A stretch of 64,000 bases of DNA from the NCBI GenBank assembly GCA_964036045.1, contig OZ038380.1:11699713-11763712 (forward strand), given 5' to 3'. How positions within the stretch are numbered: position 1 is the first letter of the stretch; the number at the start of each line of letters is the position of its first letter. A model generated the notes under the pieces. It did no database searches, was not told the origin of the DNA, and was given only the letters and a program-made list of their open reading frames with translations. This DNA comes from Eutreptiella sp. 'Long Island Sound 2002' (taxonomy: Eukaryota; Euglenozoa; Euglenophyceae; Eutreptiales; Eutreptiaceae). Both the position numbers and the translations under genes were made by a program. This document shows positions 34,425 through 44,800 of the stretch, in pieces.

Positions 34425-35858
34425 TCAGTGCTTTTGTGCGGGTGGACACGGTGTTTGTTGTTGACTGTCAGGGTCGGTCTGCAGCTGCCTTGGCATGATC
34501 GCCACCAGGTCTATGGATGACAGTAGGTTCATGGGCCCTGTGGTGTGAGTTGGGGAGGGGTGGGGGGGGTGGGGGCGGAAGAAGGTGCATGCGGGTCCAA
34601 GCATCATTGGCCATATACCTCTCAGTCCATCAAGCTGATCGTCGTTGAACTTAGTGGGCATATTTGTAATGTACTGAGGTTGTAGCCCCCCGTGCCCAGG
34701 AACCAGCACTGTTTTGCCGTGTGACCAGCAGTTTTGCCGTGTGACCAGCAGGTAGTTCTTGGACAGTGTTTTTCAAGCCATAAAGTACCATGAAATCAGG
34801 GGTTGGTTTTTGCACACAGCCATGAGCAGCCGCATACGGTGGGGGAGAAATTGTATGTATGGGGGGATTTCCTTCCTCACAGTGAAACACAAATGAACAT
34901 CAAAAGACACAATTTCAGCATACTGGGCTACAGTGCACACATAAATGAGCAACTGTTGCCCTACATCCACCACGACCATGAAAGCCCAATTCTGTGCAAA
35001 AAAAAAAAGCAGTGACAGGGAAAATGGTGTGGACGCAGGGGGCAGGTCTTGCACACGGCGATTCTTGGGCACAGGTACACTGCCGAGTGGCCTTCGCTGG
35101 CACACATCATTGCAATTGTTTGCTGTTGCACTGACTTTAGGGTGGGTAGAAATAGTGATGGCATCGTATCCTGGTGGTATCTTGTGGCGTGTATGTGACT
35201 ACTATGGGCTGATCATCTTGGGCCACGTGCGTGACTGCATTGGTCTGTATGACTCTATGTCAAGCACGGGGGCGGGGGTCACAGAGGGGCGTTGTTGGGC
35301 GGTGCCTGGCTGCAGTGGGGTCTGAGGGGACCTGGGGGGATCCTCTACCACTGGCATTGGTTCACAGTAAAGGATCTACATGGGCTGTGGGTCGGGTTCC
35401 AACTCCTCACTAGGGGAAAGGGCAGATGGGAGGGCCGCACGCAGGTAAAAAAAAAAGGGGGGGCGCCCCACACATGCACTCCTAGTATACATAAGCAGCA
35501 ATGTTTGAGCTTAGCGACATACATACAAGCATACAAAAAAATCACACCAACTGACTGGCATATCATTACGAATAGCCACAGGCACACGGTTACACAAGGT
35601 TGCGCATGTGATGGACGCAGAATTAATACACGTGCTTGCACCAAATTGCGTCGTATGGTTGCACATGGTTGCTTTATTGGTGCCAGCTGTATTTCTGTTT
35701 AAGGGCACTGTTTGGTAACTGTCATTTCAGGCTACATTACTGTCTTCGTATTGTGGTTTCTTGATCCACTTCCAATCTCTCCCCAAAACAGGTAGTGTGA
35801 GTGCCAAAGAGGAGCATTGCAAGAGTTGGATAGCCAGAGAAGGGGCTCAGCCACAAAG
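34425..35858 (-). CDS. Four-exon gene segment, unrecognised, one likely membrane helix
   Basis: Candidate exons are 35,858-35,741, 34,991-34,881, 34,673-34,619 and 34,537-34,425, and all phases agree. Acceptors include TTTTTTGCCAG and a long T tract before GCACAG. Donors are GTAATG, GTGAGG and GTATAT. The chain gives 131 residues ending at TGA. It reads FVAEPLLWLSNS near the start, then a hydrophobic stretch NWAFMVVVDVGQQLLIYVCT that could span a membrane, then YITNMPTKFNDDQLDGLR and PMNLLSSIDLVAIMPRQ. I do not recognise the family. The last two exons are best supported and the first is the least certain. The first exon begins inside a codon, so more sequence lies upstream. Confidence 0.4.
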
Positions 35859-36092
35859 CTGGCAAAAAATGACTTGCTGACCAACATGTGGTGACATGCC
35901 TCAGCTGAAGGTCTGAGGGCTGTCTTGGGGACCCCCCCTCCAAAAAAAAGGGGGGGGATGATCTATATCCCCATCGCAAAGGGCCACTTGGACTTCTATT
36001 TTGGTTCTTTTTTACTTTTGTTGTTAGGTGGTGTAAATTGTTTTGTACCATCAGTGCATGTAAGTTGTTTCATTGTCAGAGCGTGTAAATGA

Positions 36093-36211
36093 GTAATTTT
36101 TTTTTATTGTCGGGAAGGGTACAAAAAAAACTCTCGTGGTGTAATTTGATTTCTATCACTGTTGTGTACCCAAAAAGATGAAAGACAATAAAAGACAATA
36201 AAAAAAATTAC
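36093..36211. repeat. Foldback (MITE-like) element
   Basis: GTAATTTTTTTTTATTGTC (36,093-36,111) is inverted as GACAATAAAAAAAATTAC (36,194-36,211), one T shorter. An inner GGGTACA / TGTACCC pair lies at about 36,117 and 36,165. Flanking GCGTGTAAATGA and CACAACGCG extend the symmetry weakly. The length of about 120-145 bp and terminal symmetry suggest a small foldback transposon. The AATAAA hexamers inside could also act as poly(A) signals. Confidence 0.6.
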
Positions 36212-36377
36212 ACAACGCGACAATTTTCTTCCGCACACAAGCTAACTAGGGAAAAAATTACGCGACTTACAACATACACCATTCGAAAATGGCCACCGGT
36301 ACTCGCTTCACACCAGAAGCACCCTGCCCCCTTGCCCGGTTTGTATTGGCTACATCACTCTATGTAGTGATGGCTTG

Positions 36378-36450
36378 CTACTGCCGATTTCTTGCGTTGT
36401 GAATGTACACAACGTCCAGTGACTCCCCATCATCATAATTCACCATCCAC
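36378..36450 (-). CDS. Candidate terminal exon
   Basis: After the acceptor CTTTGTTATAG, one base completes a split codon. The frame then reads WMVNYDDGESLDVVYIHNAR and NRQ before TAG. The composition, with an acidic YDDGES turn followed by a beta-like stretch, recalls Tudor/Agenet-type sequences, but 23 residues are too few to assign. It probably ends the gene whose candidate exons lie at 36,713-37,083, though the connecting exon is not resolved. Confidence 0.4.
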
Positions 36451-36712
36451 CTATAACAAAGAACGTGCAGCAAAACTAGTGAAAATGGGCTAAAAGGGCT
36501 GAAAATGGGCGAAAATGGCACGGCATTCCTAGTGTACAATTACAACACATTGACATATGGATGCAGGCAACTGAGCAACACGTGACCGGAGAGTTTCACT
36601 GCTAACGGTGGAACACGGTGCTCAGTTGTTGTCACATACAAAACCATCACCTATTCCAAAGGCCAACAACGGCAACAATCCCTCTTCGTCTGACAGCCAT
36701 ACTTAGTATCAC

Positions 36713-37083
36713 CGTTGACAACGAACGGCGTGTTGTACCATGCATGGTCTGTAATACAAATTGCACGCGCTCGTCCCATTTCACGGCACTGCACCGCATC
36801 TTGACCATAGCCTATGTCCCTAAATTGCAATGACATGGGTCTAAGTTTCACTGGTGACACTGAAACAGTTTGTGGACAATCCCGTACTCCCAACCAGCTA
36901 CAATGTCAGTGTGGTGTGCACACAATATACCAAATGACTGAAGAGCTATGCATGTGGCATGATACACGCACGGCACAAGTGATCTCAAGGAGGGCTTGGT
37001 CACAGTGCATGTGGTACTGCAAGCAACGGGGCACAACCCCCTTGGTGCTCCTGGTGAATGGCCCTGCACCAATCTGCACCATG
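36713..37083 (-). CDS. Two candidate exons, Cys-containing unrecognised protein
   Basis: Exon 37,083-36,931 follows TGCATGCTTGCAG and reads MVQIGAGPFTRSTKGVVPRC, then HCDQALLEITCAVRVSCHM. It ends TTTG before GTATAT. The phase-compatible next exon, 36,897-36,713, reads WLGVRDCPQTVSVSPVKLRP and AVQCREMGRARAICITDHAW, ending AACG before GTGATA. The intron between would be only 33 bp. Without splicing the first exon's frame stops at TGA shortly after its end. Several cysteines suggest an extracellular or metal-binding domain. I do not recognise it. The plus-strand frame of 184 codons across the same bases has no splice logic. Confidence 0.35.
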
Positions 37084-37200
37084 CTGCAAGCATGCAACAA
37101 CCAACAAACTCGTCATAGGACGAGCGAAACCTCTGGTTCCAACTTCAACTTGTTACTTGAAAATGATAGCACTAACCGAAGTAGCACACAATGCATTGAG

Positions 37201-38038
37201 ACCCAGTTTTCGATAATGACCGACTTGTTTTGCTGGCGCACAAAGTGTTGCACTGTTGACAGCGAATCTTTGTTGGTTCCCTTTGCCGGCTCATTCAGGT
37301 CTCCCGGTTCCTTCCGGGGTATACAGTGTCGAGCAAAGACTGGACCAACAGCCCAATTTCACATCTAGCAAGCTGCCGTCCCAGGCAGAGGTCGCTTTCA
37401 TGCCCGCAGGGGATTGGCACCACACCTCATAGGCGCTGAAGACAGGATTTGCTGTTTCATGTCCTGGACACTGTATCCCCTGCTCCCATGTGCGGAGTCG
37501 CCTTTTACAAGCCCTGTTTACGGTCACCAAAGAACCTCCAATCCCCCGTTTTTCTTGAAAAAAAACAATAGGTGGCAGTATGGGCCTCCTCAGCTTGTAC
37601 ACAGACACAATGTGCACAGTGCGTACTACATGTGCACTGCGTGGACAACAGTCCCTCAGTTCCTTGCCCTCTCCCAAGACACAGACACAAGCAACTTGTC
37701 AAGCAGGAGTACACAGCCCCAAAAGGGGAACAGAATATGAAGTCAACTGTGGACAGAAGAGCATGGCGCAACAAACCTCTAAAACTTTGCCTTCCGGGCT
37801 GAGATCGTCGGTCCTGAACCACACACACACCCACACACCCACACCAAAATAGCAAACATGGACCCATCAGCGCCTCGCACACAATTCTTGTAAACAAGGC
37901 CCGACCCATCGCATGCGGGCTATGGGGCAAACGCTTCTTGTCCATCATCGAGGATTGGATACAATGGCACTGCAGCCCTAAACCAGAACAACGGGTCCAA
38001 TGCATCCATTTTGCTCTCACACCTCATATATGAAACAG
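37201..38038. repeat. 838-bp tandem duplication, copy 1
   Basis: The segment beginning ACCCAGTTTTCGATAATGAC at 37,201 repeats at 38,039. I saw only a few single-base differences across 838 bp (TCTCCCGG/TCTACCGG, a CACACA/CGCACA change, CTCATATA/CTCGTATA), more than 99% identity by eye. Within each copy the minus strand has a possible symmetric exon: CAG, one split base, then GYSVQDMKQQILSSAPM, then AG|GTGTGG (copy 1 about 37,472-37,416). Duplicating such an exon would keep frame. Another minus frame over the same bases reads WEQGIQCPGHETANPVFSAY, and I cannot choose between them. Confidence 0.95.
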
Positions 38039-38876
38039 ACCCAGTTTTCGATAATGACCGACTTGTTTTGCTGGCGCACAAAGTGTTGCACTGTTGACAG
38101 CGAATCTTTGTTGGTTCCCTTTGCCGGCTCATTCAGGTCTACCGGTTCCTTCCGGGGTATACAGTGTCGAGCAAAGACTGGACCAACAGCCCAATTTCAC
38201 ATCTAGCAAGCTGCCGTCCCAGGCAGAGGTCGCTTTCATGCCCGCAGGGGATTGGCACCACACCTCATAGGCGCTGAAGACAGGATTTGCTGTTTCATGT
38301 CCTGGACACTGTATCCCCTGCTCCCATGTGCGGAGTCGCCTTTTACAAGCCCTGTTTACGGTCACCAAAGAACCTCCAATCCCCCGTTTTTCTTGAAAAA
38401 AAACAATAGGTGGCAGTATGGGCCTCCTCAGCTTGTACACAGACACAATGTGCACAGTGCGTACTACATGTGCACTGCGTGGACAACAGTCCCTCAGTTC
38501 CTTGCCCTCTCCCAAGACACAGACACAAGCAACTTGTCAAGCAGGAGTACACAGCCCCAAAAGGGGAACAGAATATGAAGTCAACTGTGGACAGAAGAGC
38601 ATGGCGCAACAAACCTCTAAAACTTTGCCTTCCGGGCTGAGATCGTCGGTCCTGAACCACGCACACACCCACACACCCACACCAAAATAGCAAACATGGA
38701 CCCATCAGCGCCTCGCACACAATTCTTGTAAACAAGGCCCGACCCATCGCATGCGGGCTATGGGGCAAACGCTTCTTGTCCATCATCGAGGATTGGATAC
38801 AATGGCACTGCAGCCCTAAACCAGAACAACGGGTCCAATGCATCCATTTTGCTCTCACACCTCGTATATGAAACAC
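38039..38876. repeat. 838-bp tandem duplication, copy 2
   Basis: This is the second copy of 37,201-38,038. It ends where CTCGTATATGAAACA diverges into CGACCCGAGC. Near-identity implies a recent event or an assembly duplication. Confidence 0.95.
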
Positions 38877-39199
38877 GACCCGAGCAAGGCTTGGACCCTG
38901 TTCCACAAAAAACACACGGATGGACGGATGGACAGGCTGCAGCAGGTCCCAATTGTCCACATTGCAGGTGTTGATTTGGCAGTCCGCTTGACTGTTTGTG
39001 TCCCATAAGGGGTTGACAACCAAGCAGCCAACAAAGGCCTGCATTCGCACGTGCAAACAAGTGCACACGCCCAGCTGAAGCCACAATGGCACCACAAAGA
39101 CTTGCACAGGGTGTCCATGCGAGGGTACTTCAACAATGGGCACTGGGTTACAGTTTCTTGTGTTGGGCACGTGGGGGGGGTTGCGTTGACTCGTCTTGC
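38861..39199 (-). CDS. Candidate exon, Cys-containing unrecognised protein
   Basis: After ATCTCAG an open frame of 112 codons runs to CGAG|GTGTGAG. It contains NTRNCNPVPIVEVPSHGHP, VFVVPLWLQLGVCTCLHV, ADCQINTCNVDNWDLLQ and IRVFFVEQGPSLARVVF. The composition is protein-like with spaced cysteines. The frame stays open past the donor to 38,343, so the splice is not certain. A second minus frame over its first half reads ETVTQCPLLKYPRMD, resembling the exon near 41,283, so the true frame is unresolved. Confidence 0.35.
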
Positions 39200-39639
39200 C
39201 TGAGATACAGCACGAATGAGCCCGAGGTGTGCTGCATCGACAACCAGACTGCCACCGATTGGTGGCTCTGTGTTAAAAAAGCGTAAGGGGTCGCATAGCT
39301 GTACAGACCTCAGCCTTACAGTCCGTGTGCTGTCAACACATTGTCTGTGATAATTATCTGTGGTGTGTGGCGACACTGGGCACTGCGTTGCAGTGTCCAG
39401 GGTCACGTTTAAGGGGCAGCGGGCAACAGGGTATTGATTGTATAGGCAACGCTATGATCCGCAAGGCTGACCATATGCCGCCGCTGGAAGAGTCAACGTG
39501 AGGGGGAGAAGGGGTGCCGGCAAAGATGACATCAAGAACGTGATGCACATTTAGGGTATCGAGGGCCAGCAGTCAGTCACGCACTTCCAGGATCGGATGA
39601 TCGCATGTACCTCAGGACCCCTTGGTTGGTTGCCGGGGG

Positions 39640-39900
39640 TATGGAGGGCGGGGGGGGGGGGGTTCATGAAGGCTGGTAGCTTACCATGTGGTCTGACCGG
39701 TGCCCAGTAGCATGTCCCTGGTGTGACCTGGCGCTTGGGGTCAGCGCCGGGGGAAGGGGGGGGGGGGGGGCTGCAGTCTTGTGGGTGAGAGTGGAATGTC
39801 TGTTCCTGGGCCCACCACTGCAGCAGTCCGGCCCCATGCCCTGCCAGCGCTGATGGAGCGAAGGGGGGATGGCGAGGAAATGAGCCGCGTACCCCAACAC
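39640..39900. repeat. Diverged duplicate of 42,705-43,160
   Basis: Both segments have a poly-G run followed by TTCATGAAGGCTGGTAGC or TCCATGAAGGTTGGCAGA, then GTGGAATGTCTGT or CTGGAATGTCTGT, then CCTGCCAGCGCTGATGG or ATGCCAGCGCTGACGG, in the same order and orientation. The second copy lies in the second intron of the 275-residue gene. Confidence 0.6.
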
Positions 39901-40217
39901 CAGCGGGGGGCTTTGGAGGGGGGGGGGGGGTCGTGACTCCGGTCTGAATCGTGAAGGTGCACTGGAAGATGGTCACGGAAAGAGGTCTCATCGTCAGCAC
40001 GGCCAAGCCTCTTCTGACACGAAGCACGGACCAAGCAAAACTTGGCGACCGGACGTGCGTCCTATATACTCCGTGCAAAATAGCATCCATTGAATTCCAT
40101 CGGCTTTGGCTCGTCATGGGAAGACTGCACCATCCCGTGTGTGCCAAGGTATCAAAGTCAATCATGCTCATACTGCGAGTTTCAACGAGCCTACGTCCTA
40201 CCACTACTGCAAACCAT

Positions 40218-40315
40218 CTGGTGCGTGCGTGTGTGTGTGTGTGTATGTGTGTGTATGTGCACGCGCACGAACACACGCACGCGAGGGTGTGTGCGTGCGT
40301 GCGCGCGCGTACTCT
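40218..40315. repeat. GT/GC microsatellite
   Basis: An impure GTGTGT / GCGCAC / GTGCGTGCGC tract covers about 100 bp. It is able to adopt Z-DNA. It explains the Val-Cys and Ala-Arg runs in frames crossing it. Confidence 0.93.
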
Positions 40316-41282
40316 GTGCTACTGACGAGGGATGCCCACATTCGGTTTTGAAGAGGGCACACACATTTGGACCCAGGGCTCAGCATACTGTGGCCAAGTT
40401 GTTGCACTGTGTGCGCACTGAGTGGGCACTGTGTGCACACTGCGTGCACCTGCCGGGAAACTCACCCAAGATCAGCCACCTGTCTGCTAGCAGAGCAAAG
40501 CAGCAAAGCCCACAAGATAACAACCAACACATGAGTTGGCACATGGGGCCAAGGGCCATACGAGGGGTAGCGAACCTGGCGCCGAATACAAAACTGGGTG
40601 AGGTACAACAAGATGCGAATAGATTTGTGAAGGGTGGTCCCATTGCCCCCTCCAAATATTGCGATGGCCGTCGTACCCACGGGATCTTAACAGCGATGTA
40701 CACCACGGAAACGAGCGCTGGGTCTGACAGTATCGCAGCCCAACGACAAGTTTCGCCCCACACCAACCGCTACCTCATGCCGAGGCTGAGCTTCGAGGGC
40801 GGGATCTTGAAAGAGCAAGAAACGTCATTTCTTACTTGCCTCGTCTTGCCCAATCTAGCGCAGATGTTCCATGGACAACAACAAACGTTGTTTCTTACTC
40901 AAGAGTATCACGGATCAGGCCTAAAATCCCTAGACAATGGGCCCCCGGGGTAGGAACTGTGGGTGCTGCGGTGGGCCAGAAGGCCGAATCTCCGCGCTGC
41001 CCACGCGCCGCGCGCGCCGCGTCAGATGCTCCCCCAAGGGGCCAAAACTAGGGTTCGAGCATATGCTGACATACAAAACTTTGCACTGTGTGCGCACTGT
41101 GTGCACGGCATTCCCTGTACATATGTGATCCACGGCCCTTCTGAGGGGTCGAAACCTCAGGCATCTGCTGGAAACAAGTGATTTCAAGAGACACCCCATC
41201 CGCAAGCGCGACCGAACGCCTTTGCACGTGCAACGGACTGCATGCGCCCTGCTGAGGCTCTGATAGGCACCGGGCTACAGTT

Positions 41283-41652
41283 TCTGATGTTTTGGGGGGG
41301 GTCACAGGCGAAGCGAAGGAGAGCCACAGCAACTACTGACCATTAGCGAGAGCAGGGCAGCAACGGGGGGGGGTACCTCGGTGCTCATGCTGCATGGGCA
41401 GGCCATTGTGGTTTGCGCGATGCATGTGGCGCATGTGGCGACGCCCTCTGCGTCTCGGACACTCTCCGTTCAATTCGCCGCGTACAACTCGGGCACACTA
41501 CCTGCACGAAACTAACCCTAACCCGAACCCTAACCCCAACCCTCACCAGGAAGTACGTCGTTGACTATATGCACCGGGGAGTGGGTGGGGGGGGGCCATA
41601 CAGCCAACAGCATATGTGCCACCGGTAAGAGGATGGGCATACGCTTCACACA
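41283..41652 (-). CDS. Candidate exon(s), unrecognised secreted or membrane protein
   Basis: Exon 41,652-41,547 follows TGTCCATAG and reads CVKRMPILLPVAHMLLAVWP, then THSPVHIVNDVLP. It ends CCTG before GTGAGGGTTGGGGTTAGGG, so the intron starts in a telomere-like tract. The next acceptor (AAAACATCAG, exon from 41,283 leftward) is phase-compatible and continues ETVARCLSEPQQGACSPLHV and VALADGVSLEITCFQQ. Its end is not resolved (an in-frame stop occurs near 41,048). The hydrophobic first exon could be a signal or membrane segment and the next has spaced cysteines. Confidence 0.4.
41509..41546 (-). repeat. Degenerate telomeric tract
   Basis: On the minus strand GTGAGGGTTGGGGTTAGGG is followed by TTCGGGTTAGGGTTAG. 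It starts exactly at the donor predicted for the exon ending at 41,547. Confidence 0.75.
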
Positions 41653-41816
41653 CTATGGACATAGGGAGATGGGGTGGGGAGAATGACACATAATGCGCTC
41701 CCCGCAAAGAGGACGGGGTGCGGGAAAGGGCAGGTGTAAAGCAACCCTCCCAGTTCCAATATCAGCTGCTCGCAGTGGGGGCCCATGTTGAGAGCCCGCC
41801 TTGTGGCAGTCTCCTT

Positions 41817-44800
41817 CTAGGCAGTCTCCTGGGGGGCCTCAACCCGAGCCTCGTCCTCCTTCTTCTTGACCTCCTCATACTTGGTCATGACAAAGCCCAC
41901 CAGCATGAGACCCATCTCATAGGCAGAGACCACAGCTGGACCAAGCTTCCCTCCTGTGAAGGGACGACCGGGTGCGGTCAGGCGTGGGGTGGAGGGATGG
42001 TGGCAGGCATCACAGGCAGTGGGTGTGCAGTATCATGCTCATGCTCATGGCAGCAGGCTGGGTGCTGCGGCAGGGGGTGGAGGGGGTTTGGGGCAAACCC
42101 TTCACGTGTTGCTGCTCTTGTGGCGGTGGGCGCTGCCAACAGGCTTCTCGCCACTCACAAACACCCACCACACCGCTGTGTTATCCCACCATTTCTGTTC
42201 CGCCACACGACAGTACACAACACCATTCATGGAACCAGCTAGCCCCACTCCGCTCAACAAAGAATGCAATCTGCAACAGGGTTGGTACATGACAAGATGC
42301 AAGTTTAGCCAAGGCAAAACCACCATTGCCGCAAATGGGGATTTCTCCAGGGTGGTTGGTCGTGATTGCAAAACTCGACTGGACTTAACTGACCCGAATG
42401 TCCCGTCTCAAGGCGAAACGGACTGTTAATAGTCCCCAGACCCCGCCTGGCAACTGACCCCTGTGCCCCTACCCCCGACCCCCAGCCGCAGCTGTAGCCC
42501 CACCATACCGCTCTCATACACAGGTGCGAACAAGGGGAGCAGGACCAGGCAGTACCCTGCAAGAGGATGCTTCTCCCTTCCTGGGACACACACAGGCACG
42601 GCGGTATCTCCCGCTCTCCACATGCCGGGGCCACAGAGTTCCATCACACCCAGCTCAGTGCGCTCTCAGGCCCGCCCCAGCCTGTGCAGTCAGCCAGCAC
42701 CAACAGGGGGGGAAGGGGGGGTCCATGAAGGTTGGCAGATCACTGTGTAGTAAAAGTGTCCAGTGTCGTCTTTTTCTGTGACCTGCTTGTTGTTGGAAGT
42801 CAGTTCTGGGGGAGGACGGAAAGGGGTTATGGATATAGGTATGCAGCCACTGACCCTGGTCCCCTTTGCCCCGAACCGGGCTGGCAGGTGCCTCTCCAAG
42901 CTCCTGAGACTTCTGGGGGCCGCCACTGCCGCTAAACCAGGAGAACCAGGTAATGCACACAACACCCCGCCAACCCCACCATTGCCCTTGTACTTGTGTC
43001 GCTGTCCTGGTCACTGCCCACCTCTGTTCCTGAGGGACGGCAGAGAAAGGGGGCTGGCGTGACACTGGAATGTCTGTCTAACTGCTCACAGGTGCAGCGT
43101 TCTGCACCCACAGCTCCACTCCCATGCCAGCGCTGACGGACTTCACATTCAATCATCCCCGAACCAGGAAACTCGGAGGTTGCTCTCTGCCACCGCTGCA
43201 AGACATTGCAACAGTGGCGCACAGGCGGCTGCTTCATCATAAAACAGGAGACAGCGGTGGTGTGCAGTGATATACAAAGCACGCGTAATATAGCAATACC
43301 TCGTTTCCCCAGAACACTGCAGTGGCACCCACCATGCTGGGGCTATGGCAGCAAGGCCAGCAGGGTGTGTGTGTGTGTGTGATATGCGCGTGTGTGTCGG
43401 CTGGCAACCCCCCGCCCTTCCCCTGGGGGCACTTTTCCAGTCGCCCGCTCATTCAAGCCTTTCAGCGAGTCGCAACGGTACTACACGCAGAACCTGCAGG
43501 AAAACCCCTGGAAACTCGGGCCACCTGGAACGAGGAGAAGGGCAGTGTCTTGGCACCGACACTGTGGCACTCCCCGGCGCACTGCTACCCTCCTCCCCAA
43601 CTGGTCTAAGGCACTGCCGAGGGGAGGCACCTGTCACACGCTGGTCCAGGCCCTGGGCCTGGCCCTGGGCCCGGCCCAGGGCCCCGGTGCAGTACTGTGT
43701 CACGGCGTAGCGCTCGTCCAGCTCCTGGAGGCGGGTGGCGACCCCGTAGGCGTCGTTGAACTCCTGCACGCGCTGGACGACGAGGTCGTGCGCGAGCGTA
43801 GCTTTCTCGACGGTGGGGATCGACCTCTGCAGCCCCGTCTCCGCGGCCGTCATGATGCGGACCTGGGCAAGGGGATCCAGACTTCGGGGGGCACCCACAT
43901 GCGACAACAGGTGACGTGGGGGGCGGGTGGGGCGGGGGGTCACATCCTGCTGGAGGATGCAGGCACTTTTGGATGGCAGGCGCTTTCTGTGTCCTAACCC
44001 TACCCCGGGGGCGTGGGGTCCAGCCCGGGAGGCAGGCACCGACACAGCACTGTGGGAATGGCACCAGGCACGGTCAGAATGCACCTCTTACGACCGAAGC
44101 GTATGCCACTGACCTAAGCCCATGAGGGCGCGTTTGCCCAGCGCGCTACTGTTGCGCCAAGTATTCCGACTTTGGCCCAAGTGTCACCCTCCCCCCAGAG
44201 AAGCCCGCAAGCAGACCAGAATCGACCCCAAACCCTTCCCGACACACACAGCACAAGCACACATCAGAAGACCAAATCTGTCAGTGCCACTTGCTCAACA
44301 CATGGGACATGTATTGCGCCGTACAGTTTTGTCCCCACAACTGTGTCAATACACTCTTCAGTACATGCACCACAAAGGGGTGCGGGCCAGGGTGGTGCGC
44401 TACTGGCAGCACAATGCACAAACCTCAACCTGACATGGCTGCATACCCCATGCATTGTCGGAGAAAACAGAAATGGGGGCGTCTCGGCCGAAAAGATGCC
44501 CAGAGCGCGCGTGCGGCACGTTGACGCTCCCTCCACATCTGACGTACAGTGACTGACAGATGACTTATAGCTCGGACCCTACCTGTTTAAAAAAAAAACC
44601 CTGTCATGCTATGGGCCTAGCCCCTCCCCTGAGGAGGGGAAGAGACAGATTCTTGGGGAGGCACACCGACCATTCCAAAAAGGCACGCGGGCACCCCCAA
44701 CCCCCCCTTCCATAGGGGATCCGACCCACTAGAACAAGGCTTGATGCAGGGTTTTCAGAACTTTGATGTGCATATCGTATTTAGGAGGACAGCCCATGTG

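Larger units (their letters stand above)
39200..41000. other. No firm gene; weak exon-like segments
   Basis: On the minus strand 39,548-39,420 reads LDVIFAGTPSPPHVDSSSGG and ALPIQSIPCCPLPLKRDPG, which is protein-like but lacks a clear acceptor. A short exon-like piece near 39,714-39,683 (TCYWAPVRPH) lies between CACACCAG and a good donor CATG|GTAAGC. The 287-codon plus-strand frame at 40,090-40,953 crosses a GT microsatellite and is not credible. Confidence 0.3.

Noticed and set aside
36814-37368. 184-codon plus-strand open frame
   Set aside because: It overlaps minus-strand exon candidates with better splice signals, and its composition shows no recognisable domain.
40090-40953. 287-codon plus-strand open frame
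   Set aside because: It is driven by a GT/GC microsatellite and runs opposite to all supported exons. There is no family resemblance.
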